Positions 11,641-23,395 of a stretch of DNA of 64,000 nucleotides are shown piece by piece. Positions within the stretch are counted from its first letter, which is position 1; each line of letters begins with the position of its first letter. Both the position numbers and the translations under genes were made by a program. Under the pieces are notes generated by a model that was not told the origin of the DNA, searched no databases, and saw nothing but the letters and a program-made list of their open reading frames with translations. The stretch lies in NCBI GenBank assembly GCA_017163975.1, contig JAFFSR010000352.1, positions 124,001-188,000 on the forward strand. The letters are read 5' to 3'. Source of the stretch: Anastatus disparis. Lineage: Eukaryota; Arthropoda; Insecta; Hymenoptera; Eupelmidae.

Positions 11641-12228
11641 CCTACATCACTTTTGAGACCTAACCTATACCACTTCGTTTATTATGAAAAAAAACCTTAC
11701 CAAAGAGTTTTAACCTCAAGGTTAAACATGCAGATCCAATAAGTAAGGTTATATTAATTTTCGATTTTTAACAATATCTCGGCTAAATTTTGATCGATTT
11801 GAAAAATTCGAACAGGAGGTGAAAGGTAATTGTAAATGTAATAAAATAGAATGCATTTCGAAATTTTTTATCTAGAACTAAATGTTTGAGACTCGTTTGA
11901 AAAATTCAAAATGCTCTACATATCACATTTTGGGATGGGTCAACTTAAAACAAATATATGACTTCTGTTTTGTATATATCTTTCATTATAAATTTTTTCA
12001 GATTTTTTCAAGTAATGCGCCGTCATTAAAATGATTAACATTCGTTTTTTACATGATTTTATGATTTTAACGGACAGGCAAATTCATGCAATAACTTTTT
12101 AAATTCAAAAAGCTATAAAAACCATCATATCATACAATATAAAATTGCAATAGGTCTTACGAATTCAGTTACAAACAAATAATCAGTCATATTTCAGAAA
12201 AAATTAAGAAAATTTTGAAATAAACTTA
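11641..12228. other. AT-rich non-coding stretch
   Basis: No gene or RNA recognised. It ends in the left TTA target duplication (12226-12228) of the following palindromic element. Confidence 0.45.
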
Positions 12229-12902
12229 CGAGGAGAGTGCATTGCATTTGGGTCTCGGATTTTCTTTCAGCTTTGGAATCTTTTTTCTTACATAAAATCA
12301 TAAAAAAAGCCGCGTCCGTTCGGTCCAACGCTCGATTTTTTCCGAGTTATGAGCAGTTTTGTCTGTTTTTTTGAAAAATTTGCATCTGCTTTTTAATTTT
12401 ACAGTTTTCGAACTACTTATTCTATAAGGTTTTTACTGATTGCATATTAAAGTTAAGATTTAAATCTTTCGATTAAAAATAACGTGTCCAAAAAACTCAA
12501 GTTGTTAAAAACTTATGAAGAGATGAAAAATGAAATGAATTTCTGACTAAAATGTTCCATTTATTTTCTATGCATATTTTCAGCTAAATATTTGCGCTGT
12601 TTTTATTCCCTCATAACTTTTTAACAACTTGAATTTTTTGGATACGTTTTTTTTTCAATCGAAAGGTTTTAATCTCAACTTTAATATGCAATCAGTAAAA
12701 ACCTTATAGAATAAGTAATTCGAAAACTGTAAAATTATAAAGCAGATGCAAATTTTTCAACAAAACAGACAAAACTGCTCATAACTCGGAAAAAATCGAG
12801 TGTTGGACCAAACAAACGCGGCTTTTTTCATGATTTTATGTAAGAAAAAAGATCCCAAAGCTAGAAGAAAATCCGAGACCCAAATGCAATGCACTCCCCT
12901 GG
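12229..12902. mobile_element. Long palindromic Tourist/Harbinger-like MITE (family A, copy 2)
   Basis: A 674-bp palindrome beginning CGAGGAGAGTGCATTGCATT and ending with the near-complement (GCACTCCCCTGG). TTA target duplications lie at 12226-12228 and 12903-12905, in C-TTA..TTA-G context. The arms are closely complementary, for example gtgtccaaaaaactcaagtt on the left versus its complement near 12620-12640. It is clearly similar in sequence to the copy at 17119-17794. No coding capacity. Confidence 0.9.
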
Positions 12903-13158
12903 TTAGTTTTTCTACAAACATTTGGAAAATCAGCCTATTGTATTAATATTGTATCGTTCTTCTCCAATAAACATTATCAAATAATAATTATGGATACATC
13001 CTTATTTTACCAACGGAGATAGACGCTCATAGAAGCGTACTTTAAATGGGCAGACAGGGGCCCAAAATCTGAAGCTTATGTCCTCCAACCACGTGGTGGC
13101 GCTACTAAAATGCCATGTATTTCTATATCTATATATACTGATGTTTCATGTATATATA

Positions 13159-13512
13159 CACGAAAAGAAGTAGGCACGCTCTAACGCCGTACATATTCTC
13201 GACTCGTGCCATGTGCTGTTTCGAACCTTCAGAGGGCGCACACAACTCATTTCTTAACGGGCTTACATGACTTGGAAATTCCCATGCTAAGATGCACGGC
13301 GTTTCACCGTACATACACATCTTTCAATCAACTGCGTACACGCTAAAACGATGTGTATGCACGGTAAAATTCTATGCATCTTAACACGGAAATTTCCAAG
13401 ACATATAAGCACGTTAAAAAATGAGTTGTGTGCGCCCTCTGAAGGTTCGGAGCAGCACGTGGCACAAGTCGAGAATATGCACAGCGTTAGAGCGTGCCTA
13501 CTTTTTTCCGTG
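13159..13512. mobile_element. Palindromic MITE with CACGG termini and TA duplication
   Basis: A 354-bp inverted repeat. The left end is CACGAAAAGAAGTAGGCACG and the right end complementary to CACGGAAAAAAGTAGGCACG. TA lies at 13157-13158 and 13513-13514. The arms include a TGCGCCCTCTGAAGG segment. The termini resemble the palindromes at 43211-44556 and 49986-50270. A TA duplication suggests the Tc1/mariner (IS630) superfamily, but the transposase source is unknown. Open frames inside are mirror artefacts. Confidence 0.8.
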
Positions 13513-13649
13513 TAGATATACACGTAATGTTAAAAGTGTCCTCCAAAGCTGGCCCTCAAAGTTAACTCAGAAGTACTCTTCTATAAGCGTCTATATTCGT
13601 TGATTTTACAGAGAGAAGTAAACGAGACAGATCTTTGCAAATTGGCACA

Positions 13650-15330
13650 TTTCATTTAAAGGAGTGCGAAGAAAGGACCCTGAGTCTTTTCTAAACAATT
13701 TATAAGGATGTTAAGCGGCTTATGAATTGACACCATCATCCGAGCGTTACCCTCAGTATTGGATGAGAAATCATTCCGTTGATCCAGGAGCGAAAACAAG
13801 AATTAGCGTACATTCAAAGATTTGATGGAAGCATTTCGTTTGTAATTCTGTATAGAAGATGTTCAGGAGCATCTGGAAGTAGAAATTGAGAGGCGAATGC
13901 AAGAGGATGTTAGTAGACCGTCGAGGAGCAGCTGAATAGAGCGTATCTTAATTTGCATCCTAGTTATTGGCAACGGATTTATCGAGACCAGTTTAGGAGT
14001 TTTATGGAATTGCAAAAATTGAATAGTAGAGCAGAAACTCATACAGCTTAAGATAAAGCATATAGGCCCCCTCTAGCCCCTAACGAATCTTTATTTTTTA
14101 ATACAGCATGCAACGGACCTAAATCATCACGATTAAATCAAACTGCCCCTATAGCTACCGTTAGTTTTGAAGACATCCCAAATTATGATGATCTCAACCT
14201 AGTATTAGTCCCCGTTACCGTAAACCGTACTGCTTTTCCTTCAGCTAGGCTTCCAGAAAATAAAGCAACAATTTTAAAGGGAAATCATCAAAACCCACCA
14301 AAACTAGCTAAGAATCAAGGATAGCATTACTCCAATGAAGCTGAAAGAACTAAACTACGTAGTTATAATCCTCAGGCCCAGCCCTTTAACAATAAAACCC
14401 AAGCTACGCCGAAACCCCCGCCTGTTATAGAGGGTGTTGGACGAAAACAGAACAGTCTTTACTTTAGCTGTCGAAAACTAAGAAATTGGGCAAGTAAATA
14501 TTTTCATCCATTAAAGTTCTTTGGTTGTGGACAACCTAATATGCATATCAAAAATTATGCAAGATGTGCTCAATCGAGAAACGAGCAAAGGAGGGAACAA
14601 TAAGAGTCGGTGTTTTTTCCGATGAAGCGAGTCAGACTCTACCGCTTCTGATTGAACAAGGTCATTGATAACTTCATTAAACCAGACTTATAACCTAACG
14701 TTTCTCGTACCTGGATGACGTCATTATTACCACCGTTACCTTCAGCGAGCACTTACACTGGCTACAGAAAGTATTAATAGCCCTAAAAGCAAATTAATTG
14801 ACCAAAATCAGAGCTTTGCTGCTCTGAGGTCAAGTATCTTGGATATGTAGTTAATGAGTAGGGTTTAAAAACCGACGAGGAGAGAATTTAATTTACCCTA
14901 ACTTAGAGTATCGCATTATATAGTGCGTTTTATTCCTAGTTTAGCACAAATTAAAATTCCATCAATTTCTTTAACAAAGATACCCGATGGCATTGGCATG
15001 AAGAGCAAAAATTAGCATTCCGGTAACTTAAGCAGACCCTCACTGAAGTGCCCGTTTAGCACGTCTCAATTTCAATTATCCCTTTATTTTGCAAACTGAT
15101 CTAAGTAACTTTGCCATAGTGGTCGTTATAATTCAAGAAATTCACAGAGAGAACACCTTATCTATTATATTAGTTGCACTCTTAGTCAAACGAAGCGAAA
15201 TTTGACAGTATCAGAGAAGCAGTGTTTAGCAGTTATTTGGGCAGCAGAACGACTGAGAGCTTATCACCGAGAAATTCCGTTAACGGTGATTACTGACCAG
15301 CATAGCCTGCTTTGGTTTAAAATCATCGCA
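13650..15330 (+). pseudogene. Degenerate Ty3/gypsy-like LTR retrotransposon (gag, RT, RNase H remnants)
   Basis: A gag-like region (13650-14600) ends in a zinc-knuckle remnant, FFGCGQPNMHIKNYARC (about 14515-14568), in which the first cysteine position is Phe. Protease and most of the RT are deleted. At 14708-14719 YLDD is followed by VIITTVTFSEHLHWLQKVL, and then EVKYLGYVVNE in another frame. RNase H motifs follow: FALQTD and, at 15202-15320, SEKQCLAVIWAAERLRAYH and TDQHSLLWF. There are many stops and frameshifts. No LTRs, primer-binding site or integrase were found. The sequence ends abruptly at about 15330 against a minus-strand Helitron fragment. Function is lost. Confidence 0.8.
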
Positions 15331-16646
15331 AGTTTATTACAAGTAGCTTTATCTTATATATTTTTGTTTACTTTATTATTGCGTTTAATAGACAAAGTTA
15401 ACGTTTTTGGTGGAACATCAATTTCTTCGTACAGCTCTATTTTTTCTTTTTTAATCTGATACATCATTTTATAAGCTTTAGTATAAGGATCACTTTGCCT
15501 TAAGAATGCATCTAATTTACGTAATAAATCTTAATTTGAATCTGAGCTTTTTCATTGATTAGTATCTAATTCAATATCAAGAACATATAATTGTCCGTAT
15601 TTTTGAGCTTCATTCTCATTAGGATGCAAAGCATAAAAATTGTAATATATTTGACTACAAATTCTGATTACTTGTGGTCCCTTACTTGTTAATTTGTCAT
15701 AATTTGCATCAAAACTTGCAAAAGCGACATCATTGTTGTATAACCTAATATTTTTACGAAAAATGAATATTATTTTTCGAAAAACATGTAGTTAATCTTC
15801 TTAATTCTTTTGGGTGAATAGGATTATTTAGTGATTGTACATTTCGTTTTTGACAACAATTAATGAATTCCTAATTCTGTGTATATTCGAATACGAAATG
15901 TTTAGCACCGCAATTATACAAATTTTAGTCATTAAAGCTAAATTGTTTTCAATAATTAATTTTTTATCAAATTCTATATTTGCTATACTACCAATGATTC
16001 TTGATAGATTTTTATATTCTAGAGTTTTTTTATTCCTTTGTAGTATGCAATCTCTTAATATTTTCTCATAGTTTTCAATAGTATTTTAGTATTCGATTCA
16101 TTTTAAATATTGAAATATTGTCCAAAACCATTGATTTTCAACCTCGTCATTAAAACAATTGGTTTTTCTATTTTATTAACTTCTATCATCTCATTTCGTC
16201 TTTGAAATTTTTTTTTCAACTATTCTCTCACCAATTTATCAAAATTTTTTTCTTTTAATTACATTACTTTGACCATTTTTGTTTTTGAAATAGTTTCCTT
16301 TTTTACGTTGTAATTTTTCCTTACGTATAATTTTTAATTCGTGAATGTTCTTTCTTTCTTCTGATTATTTTTCTTTAATTTGTTTTCTTCTACTTTACAT
16401 TTAATAATATTTTTACTTCCTCTATATCCTTACCCTTTACGTAATGCTTCTTTTGCACGTTCTGCTTTTAATTCTTTATTATTCTTTTTTTATATTCTTT
16501 CGTTTTTTTATTAAACTTGCTCTCATCTGCTCTTTTTTATCATTATGTTTACTTTTTCTATAAACTTCTCTTTCACGTTCTGTTTTTAATTAATTTACTA
16601 GATTGATTTACCTTGCTCCTCACTTCGTTTGGTTTTTTTTGTGACA
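15331..16646 (-). pseudogene. Degenerate Helitron N-terminal half (Rep-associated Helitron_like_N region)
   Basis: On the minus strand a possible start (MSQKKPNEV) lies at 16646, followed by a Lys-rich region broken by stops, then by the conserved Helitron N-terminal domain: RLYNNDVAFASFDANYDKL, KGPQVIRICSQIYYNFYALH, HPNENEAQKYGQLYVLDIEL (about 15750-15590), SDPYTKAYKMMYQIKKEKIE and IDVPPKTLTLSIKRNNK, ending near DKATCNKLA at about 15330. In-frame stops are present. Helitron proteins combine an HUH endonuclease with a PIF1-like helicase; the HUH motif and helicase are absent here. The Lys-rich start resembles that of the second Helitron remnant at 45.1-47.1 kb. Confidence 0.75.
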
Positions 16647-17115
16647 TTTGTAAAAAAGATTATTTGATTTTTAATTTTTAAAATTTTAAAGCATCCATTT
16701 TTGCAAAAACGTTAGATAGTATAATAATGTAAATTCAAGTACTAAAACTGATATAGTTTTTGATGAAAGACTACTATTTATAAGAACATGTTGGCAAATA
16801 TATCATAATTTATAAATATTACATTTCAAAGTAACCAATGTTTAATGTGATCAAAATTATTGATGGAGTAAGAAATTTAGATTTTGATGAATGATGGATA
16901 AAATATTGATTACCATTTGATATGTATTAAAAAATTTATAGGTAATTGGTAATTAATACTGTCTAATTAGTAACTGATACCTTTTTGTGACACGTTGATT
17001 TTTATCATGATCTACATTCTTTCAAATTTTTTCCTCATCATCTGCTAAATATAGTTAAAAGTTTTTAGATTGTAGCATTTGTGGTAGCTACATTTTTTAA
17101 CAGATTGTGTCACAC
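16647..17115. other. AT-rich non-coding stretch
   Basis: It lies upstream of the minus-strand Helitron remnant and could be part of that element's 5' region, but no TC-starting 5' terminus was identified with confidence. It ends at the TAA target site of the next palindrome. Confidence 0.4.
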
Positions 17116-17118
17116 TAA

Positions 17119-17794
17119 TAAGGAGAGTACTTTGCATTTGGGTCTCGGATTTTCTCCTAACTTTGGGATATCTTTTCTCACATAAAATCATGAAAAAAGC
17201 CGCATCCATTCGGTCCAACACTCGATTACTTTCCGAGTTATGAGCAGTTTTGTCTGTTTTGTGAAAAAAATTGCATCTGCTTTATAGTTTTACAGTTTTT
17301 GATATACTTATTCTATAAGGTTTTTTACTGGTTGCATTTTAAAATTGAGATTAAAACCTATCAATTGAAAGAAAACGTGTCCAAAAATCTCAAGTTGTTC
17401 AAAAGTTATGAAGGAATGAAAATTCAAATGAAATTCAGACTAATATACAGCATTAATTTTCTATGCATATTTTCAACTAAATATTTGCCCTATTTTCATT
17501 CCCTTATAACTTGTAGGCAGCTTGAGATTTTTGGACACGTTTTTTTTTAATCGATAGGTCTTAATCTCAACTTTAATAAATAATCAGTAAAAACCTGATA
17601 GAATAAGTAATTCAAAAACTGTAAAACTATAAAGCAAATGCAAATTTTTTAACAAAACAGACAAAACTGCTCATAACTCAGAAAAAATCGAGCGTTAGAC
17701 CCAATGAACGCGGCTTTTTTCATGTTATTATGTAAGAAAAAATATCCCAAAGTAAGGAGAAAATCCGAGAACCAAATGCAATGCACTCTCCTTG
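17119..17794. mobile_element. Long palindromic Tourist/Harbinger-like MITE (family A, copy 3)
   Basis: A 676-bp palindrome with left end TAAGGAGAGTACTTTGCATT and right end complementary to CAAGGAGAGTGCATTGCATT. TAA lies at 17116-17118 and 17795-17797, again within C-TAA..TAA-G. It is highly similar to the copy at 12229-12902. The open frame at 17299-17550 is within one arm and has no recognisable product. Confidence 0.9.
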
Positions 17795-18186
17795 TAAGTT
17801 TCGAATTTATAGACGTGACTTGAGTATTGAGTATGACTTTAAATACACAACCCCACGAAAAAAAAAGTTGGTGGTTCTGGAATGGAGACTATACTTTTCT
17901 CGCATGGAGACTACTTTTTTCTCGCTTAATCCGGATCCGGCGTCAAAAATAGGAGTTGGCCGCATATTTTGAACGTAACCTCAAAAAACTGTCAAAAAAC
18001 CATGTTTCTGTGGAAAAACATGAGAAGAAAAAATGAAAATAGTTTATTTTTATGCATTTTGGTATGCTGAATCCAAATTTGTTATGGAAAAAGAGAGTCG
18101 ACCGCCTGATTTTTAACATAACCTCAAAAACTGTCAGAAAACCGTGTTTCTGTGGAAAAACATGAGAAGAAAAAATGAAAATCAAT

Positions 18187-19620
18187 GTACGAATCGAGAA
18201 AGTGGAGTTTCAAATTCATTAGGCAACCTAATTTTTTGAAATTTTGTACCATAGTTTCTACGATGCTCTCGTAGTTTTCATCTTTATTGTTACCAAGAAA
18301 TTTTGTTGCAACATCTTTTAAACTCAACCAGGCTGCCTTCTCGGTATCATTCCTACTTGTGACGAATTCTTCGTCCCTGATTATTTTGCGAATTTGAGGT
18401 CCATCAAAGAAACCTTCCTTCAATTTAACCAGAGTTATATTCGTAAAGATGGTTTCTAAGTATTTGAAGCATCGTCCTTCTTTATCGAGAGCTTTAAAAA
18501 ATTGTTTCATCAGTCCTAATTTAATATGTGAAGGCGGTAAAAAGATTTTGCTAGGATCGACAAGAGGACGATTGATGACATTGCTGCAACCTGGAGTAAG
18601 TAATGGTCTCGCTAGCCACACTTTTGTATTATAGTGTTTTGCTCTATCTCGACTGTCAAATATGCATAAATAGCATGGGAATTTGGTAAAAACTGATTGT
18701 TGACCCCGTATCATTGACAATATTTTCAAGTCTTCGCAAATTAACTATTCATACTCACTATACTTTATTTTATTTAAAACGTTTTCGATGTTACAGTATT
18801 CTTCTTTGAGTACAGTTGAATGAGCCAATGGTAACGGAGCATACTCGTTTGTATTGTGAAGAAGAACTGCCTTCAAGCTTCGCTTAGATGAATCGATGAA
18901 TAACCTCCACTCTTCTGGCTTGTATAAATTTTGTTTAAACTCATTAATAAGTCCTCGTACATCGGTGCAATACACTAGATCTGATTCGCTAGTGAAGTAT
19001 GATCGAAACGCTTTTTCTCGGTTTCGATAAAATATAACTTTTACGTCCTTTTCTAATACATTGAAAGACTTTAATTGAGAAGCCATCAATTTAGCTGCAT
19101 CTTTTGCTCATCCAGCATTCTTAAACATGTCATTAAGTTAAGCTTGAGAGATATTTTTTTGGCTTTTCTCTTTACCAATGGGAACATATTCCTCATCACT
19201 GTCCAAAGACAGTACTTCTTCACTTTCGACGGATTAACTTCTTGCTTTCGTCAACGATTCATTCTTGTCAGTATCGTCGTTTGTATGGTCGTTAAGATTT
19301 TCTACGTCTTCTTCTGTACCACAATCAACTAACATACTATCCATTCCTTGTATAAAGCTGTCTCGTAAAGCCTCGTCTATCAAACTTTCGAATATTTGCT
19401 CCTGCGGACGAACGACACTAGAAACTGTCACATACAATATTTTATCTGGTCGCACTTTATTTACCCCACTAACATTTGTCACGCAAGTGTGGCAATCACT
19501 TTCAACTAATGGTTTTTTCCAAATAGCTGGATTCAGAAACTCCATTTTACTTTTATCTCCAGTATTATCGAATTTATGTAAAATTTTGCAAAAAATATAT
19601 TCTTGGTAATACAGACTATA
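18187..19620 (-). pseudogene. Transposase-like gene, copy A (minus strand, N- and C-truncated)
   Basis: This is a multicopy insect/cnidarian family typified by motifs such as EEWRLFIDSSKRSLKAVLLH, GQQSVFTKFPCYLCIFDSRD, LVDPSKIFLPPSHIKLGLMK and WLSLKDVATKFLGNNKDENY. Those are present here at about 18895-18850, 18710-18655, 18570-18510 and 18330-18280. The N-terminal zinc-finger region seen in copies B and C is replaced upstream of KILHKFDNTGDKSKMEFLNP. The C terminus ends at HFLDSYID, where TIR sequence begins. In-frame stops TAA (19234), TGA (about 19107) and TAG (about 18745) are at the same codons as in copies B and C; one further TAA (SQA*LND) is private to this copy. Probably derived from a DDE-type transposase; the catalytic triad cannot be assigned by eye. 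Confidence 0.8.
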
Positions 19621-19916
19621 AAAATAACTTGAAACAACATTAGTCTGAAGACAAATCTCATGATAGCTGTATCTTGAAAAGAAGAAAACTGGTAGTATTT
19701 GAATTTCACCTATTTGTAGTGTTATCCCGTGTACATTAGTTCCCTCACTGAGTAACATAAACTTTTACTAACTGGATTTTTTATGTAGTCCTTTCAATCT
19801 TGCTACCACGGAAGACACTGAAACGATGACAACTGCCCGAAAGGGATGTGTAGAATGATTCGCTTTCAATCCTTCGTTGTAACGAAGCCAGCGAGGCGCG
19901 CTGTCTTGCAGGGGAA

Positions 19917-22780
19917 CGCTAGAACGTGAGAATAATGCTATAGTGTGTCCGACGACAAGTTGACATTGTCCTTGTCAAAGTCGGAAAGCTATCGTACTTA
20001 GGCCTGGGGAGGTACAAAGGTTATCACCCCTAGGACGGCTGACTCACCTGCGATCGGAACAGGAATTCTAGCGTGCGGATTTTTTAATAAATCTATGGAT
20101 ACTAAAAGTAATTTAAATAATATTGAGATTGCTTCGGGATCTCGCGAACAAGTTGATCACGACTGTGTAGGTGATTTCGATAGTTACTGCTATATTTGTA
20201 CGGAATATGTGTGGAAAAAACATAAGTTGCATATAATGGAAAGAATAAGAAATTTATTTAAAGCATTCTTTGAAGTAGAAATTTCTCAGCAAAATTCAAC
20301 CTGGGTTCCGCATATTATATGTGCTAAATGTTACAAAATGTTACATACATTCGATGAAACTAGAGATAAAAGTGAAATAAAGTTTCTGAATCCAGCTATT
20401 TGGAAAAAACCATTAGGTAAAAGTGATTGCTACACTTGCGTGACAAATGTAAGTGGGGTAAATAAAGTGCGACCAGATAAAATATTGTATGTGACAGTTT
20501 CTAGTGTCGTTCGTCCACAGAAGCAAATAGTCGAAAGTTTGATAGACGAGGCTCCACGAGACGGCTTTATACAAGGAATGGATAGTATGCTAGTTGATTG
20601 TGGTACAGAAGAAGACGTAGAAAATCTTAACGACCATACAGACGACGATACTGACGAAAATGAATTGTTGACGAAAGCAGGAAGTTAATCCGTCGAAAGT
20701 GAAGAAGAACTGTCTTTGGACAGTGATGAGGAATATGTTCCCATTGGTAAGAGAAAAGCCAAAAAATATCTCTCAAGCTCAACTTAATGACATGTTTAAG
20801 AATGCTGGATGAGCAAAAGATGCAGCTGAATTGATGGCTTCTCAATTAAAGTCTTTCAATGTATTAGAAAAGGACGTGAAAGTTATATTTTATCGAAACC
20901 GAGAAAAAGCGTTTCGATCATACTTCACTAGCGAATCAGATCTAGTGTATTGCACCGATGTACGAGGACTTATTAATGAGTTTAAACAAAATTTATACAA
21001 GCCAGAAGAGTGGAGGTTATTCATCGATTCATCTAAGCGAAGCTTGAAGGCAGTTCTTCTTCACAATACAAACGAGTATGCTCCGTTACCATTGGCTCAT
21101 TCAACTGTACTCAAAGAAGAATACTGTAACATCGAAAACGTTTTAAATAAAATAAAGTATAGTGAGTATGAATAGTTAATTTGCGAAGACTTGAAAATAT
21201 TGTCAATGATACGGGGTCAACAATCAGGTTTTACCTAATTCCCATGCTATTTATGCATATTTGACAGTCGAGATAGAGCAAAACACTATAATACAAAAGT
21301 GTGGCTAGCGAGACCATTACTTACTCCAGGTTGCAGCAATGTCATCATCGCTAGAACGTGAGAATAATGCTATAGTGTGTCCGACGACAAGTTGACATTG
21401 TCCTTGTCAAAGTCGGAAAGCTATCGTACTTAGGCCTGGGGAGGTACAAAGGTTATCACCCCTAGGACGGCTGACTCACCTGCGATCGGAACAGGAATTC
21501 TAGCGTGCGGGTTTTTTAATAAATCTATGGATACTAAAAGTAATTTAAATAATATTGAGATTGCTTCGGGATCTCGCGAACAAGTTGATCACGACTGTGT
21601 AGGTGATTTCGATAGTTACTGCTATATTTGTACGGAATATGTGTGGAAAAAACATAAGTTGCATATAATGGAAAGAATAAGAAATTTATTTAAAGCATTC
21701 TTTGAAGTAGAAATTTCTCAGCAAAATTCAACCTGGGTTCCGCATATTATATGTGCTAAATGTTACAAAATGTTACATACATTCGATGAAACTAGAGATA
21801 AAAGTGAAATAAAGTTTCTGAATCCAGCTATTTGGAAAAAACCATTAGGTAAAAGTGATTGCTACACTTGCGTGACAAATGTAAGTGGGGTAAATAAAGT
21901 GCGACCAGATAAAATATTGTATGTGACAGTTTCTAGTGTCGTTCGTCCACAGAAGCAAATAGTCGAAAGTTTGATAGACGAGGCTCCACGAGACGGCTTT
22001 ATACAAGGAATGGATAGTATGCTAGTTGATTGTGGTACAGAAGAAGACGTAGAAAATCTTAACGACCATACAGACGACGATACTGACGAAAATGAATTGT
22101 TGACGAAAGCAGGAAGTTAATCCGTCGAAAGTGAAGAAGAACTGTCTTTGGACAGTGATGAGGAATATGTTCCCATTGGTAAGAGAAAAGCCAAAAAATA
22201 TCTCTCAAGCTCAACTTAATGACATGTTTAAGAATGCTGGATGAGCAAAAGATGCAGCTGAATTGATGGCTTCTCAATTAAAGTCTTTCAATGTATTAGA
22301 AAAGGACGTGAAAGTTATATTTTATCGAAACCGAGAAAAAGCGTTTCGATCATACTTCACTAGCGAATCAGATCTAGTGTATTGCACCGATGTACGAGGA
22401 CTTATTAATGAGTTTAAACAAAATTTATACAAGCCAGAAGAGTGGAGGTTATTCATCGATTCATCTAAGCGAAGCTTGAAGGCAGTTCTTCTTCACAATA
22501 CAAACGAGTATGCTCCGTTACCATTGGCTCATTCAACTGTACTCAAAGAAGAATACTGTAACATCGAAAACGTTTTAAATAAAATAAAGTATAGTGAGTA
22601 TGAATAGTTAATTTGCGAAGACTTGAAAATATTGTCAATGATACGGGGTCAACAATCAGGTTTTACCAAATTCCCATGCTATTTATGCATATTTGACAGT
22701 CGAGATAGAGCAAAACACTATAATACAAAAGTGTGGCTAGCGAGACCATTACTTACTCCAGGTTGCAGCAATGTCATCAA
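19917..22780. repeat. 1,432-bp near-identical tandem duplication
   Basis: Unit 1 (19917-21348) and unit 2 (21349-22780) are offset by exactly 1,432 bp throughout: ORF starts 20095/21527 and 20831/22263. By eye only a few substitutions differ, for example gtgcggatttt versus gtgcgggtttt, and acctaattccc versus accaaattccc. The junction reads gtcatcatcgctagaacg, where the single-copy sequences are gtcatcaatcgtcc and ggaacgctagaacg, that is almost no homology. This is a recent event or an assembly duplication. Confidence 0.93.
20095..21345 (+). pseudogene. Transposase-like gene, copy B (C-terminally truncated by tandem duplication)
   Basis: It starts MDTKSNLNNIEIASG. Residues about 31-87 look like a ZAD/treble-clef zinc finger (CYIC ... 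HIICAKCYKML), and a further DCYTC pair follows near residue 121. The first frame ends at a TAA after LLTKAGS (20686). The coding sequence continues in the same family order as EEELSLDSDEEYVP, then, after a frameshift and a TGA, as MASQLKSFNVLEKDVKVIF ... EEWRLFIDSSKRSLKAVLLH ... KIKYSEYE, a TAG, and EDLKILSMIRGQQS. A point change (accTAAttccc versus accaaattccc in copy C) adds a stop. It breaks off at the duplication junction (21349). Non-functional as a continuous ORF unless stops are bypassed. Confidence 0.85.
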
Positions 22781-23395
22781 TCGTCCTCTTGTCGATCCTA
22801 GCAAAATCTTTTTACTGCCTTCACATATTAAATTAAGACTAATGAAACAATTTGTTAAAGCTCTCGATAAAGAAGGGCGATGATTCAACTACTTAGAAAC
22901 CATCTTTACGAATATAACTCTGGTTAAATTGAAGGAAGATTCCTTTGATGGACCTCAAATTCGCAAAATGTTCAGGGACGAAGAATTCGTCACAATTATG
23001 AATAATACCGAGAAGGCAGCCTGGTTGAGTTTAAAAGATGTTGCAATAAAATTTCTTGGTAACAATAAAGATGAGAACTACGAGAGCATCGTAGAAACTA
23101 TGTTACTAAATTTCAAAAAATTAGGTTGCTTAATGAATTTGAAACTCCACTTTCTCGATTCGCACATTGATGAATTTCCACCAGTCCTAGGTGTCTACAG
23201 TGAATAGTATGATGAAAGATTTCATCAGGATATGTATGAATTTGAACGTAGATGGCAAGGAAAATGTAGTGTAAGCATGATGGCGGACTGTTGCTGGATG
23301 CTAAAAAGAGAAGTACAACCTAATTAGAAAAAGAACCGTAGGAATCCTTTGCACAGGTCGTTCTAAGACAAGCGTATACGCAAGCGAAAGTCAAT
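21527..23395 (+). pseudogene. Transposase-like gene, copy C (longest copy)
   Basis: Almost identical to copy B through 22780, then extends to the family's C terminus: FTKFPCYLCIFDSRDRAKHY, LVDPSKIFLLPSHIKLRLMK, DGPQIRKMFRDEEFV, WLSLKDVAIKFLGNNKDENY, FKKLGCLMNLKLHFLDSHID, EFPPVLGVYSE, RFHQDMYEFERRWQG and MMADCCWMLKRE. It carries the same TAA, TGA and TAG as copies A and B, plus a TGA after KEGR (copy A has TGC there) and a TAG after GVYSE. The HQDM..ERRWQG and MMADCCWMLKR segments are the most conserved part of the family as I know it. Full length without stops would be roughly 600 residues. Clearly inactivated. Confidence 0.87.
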
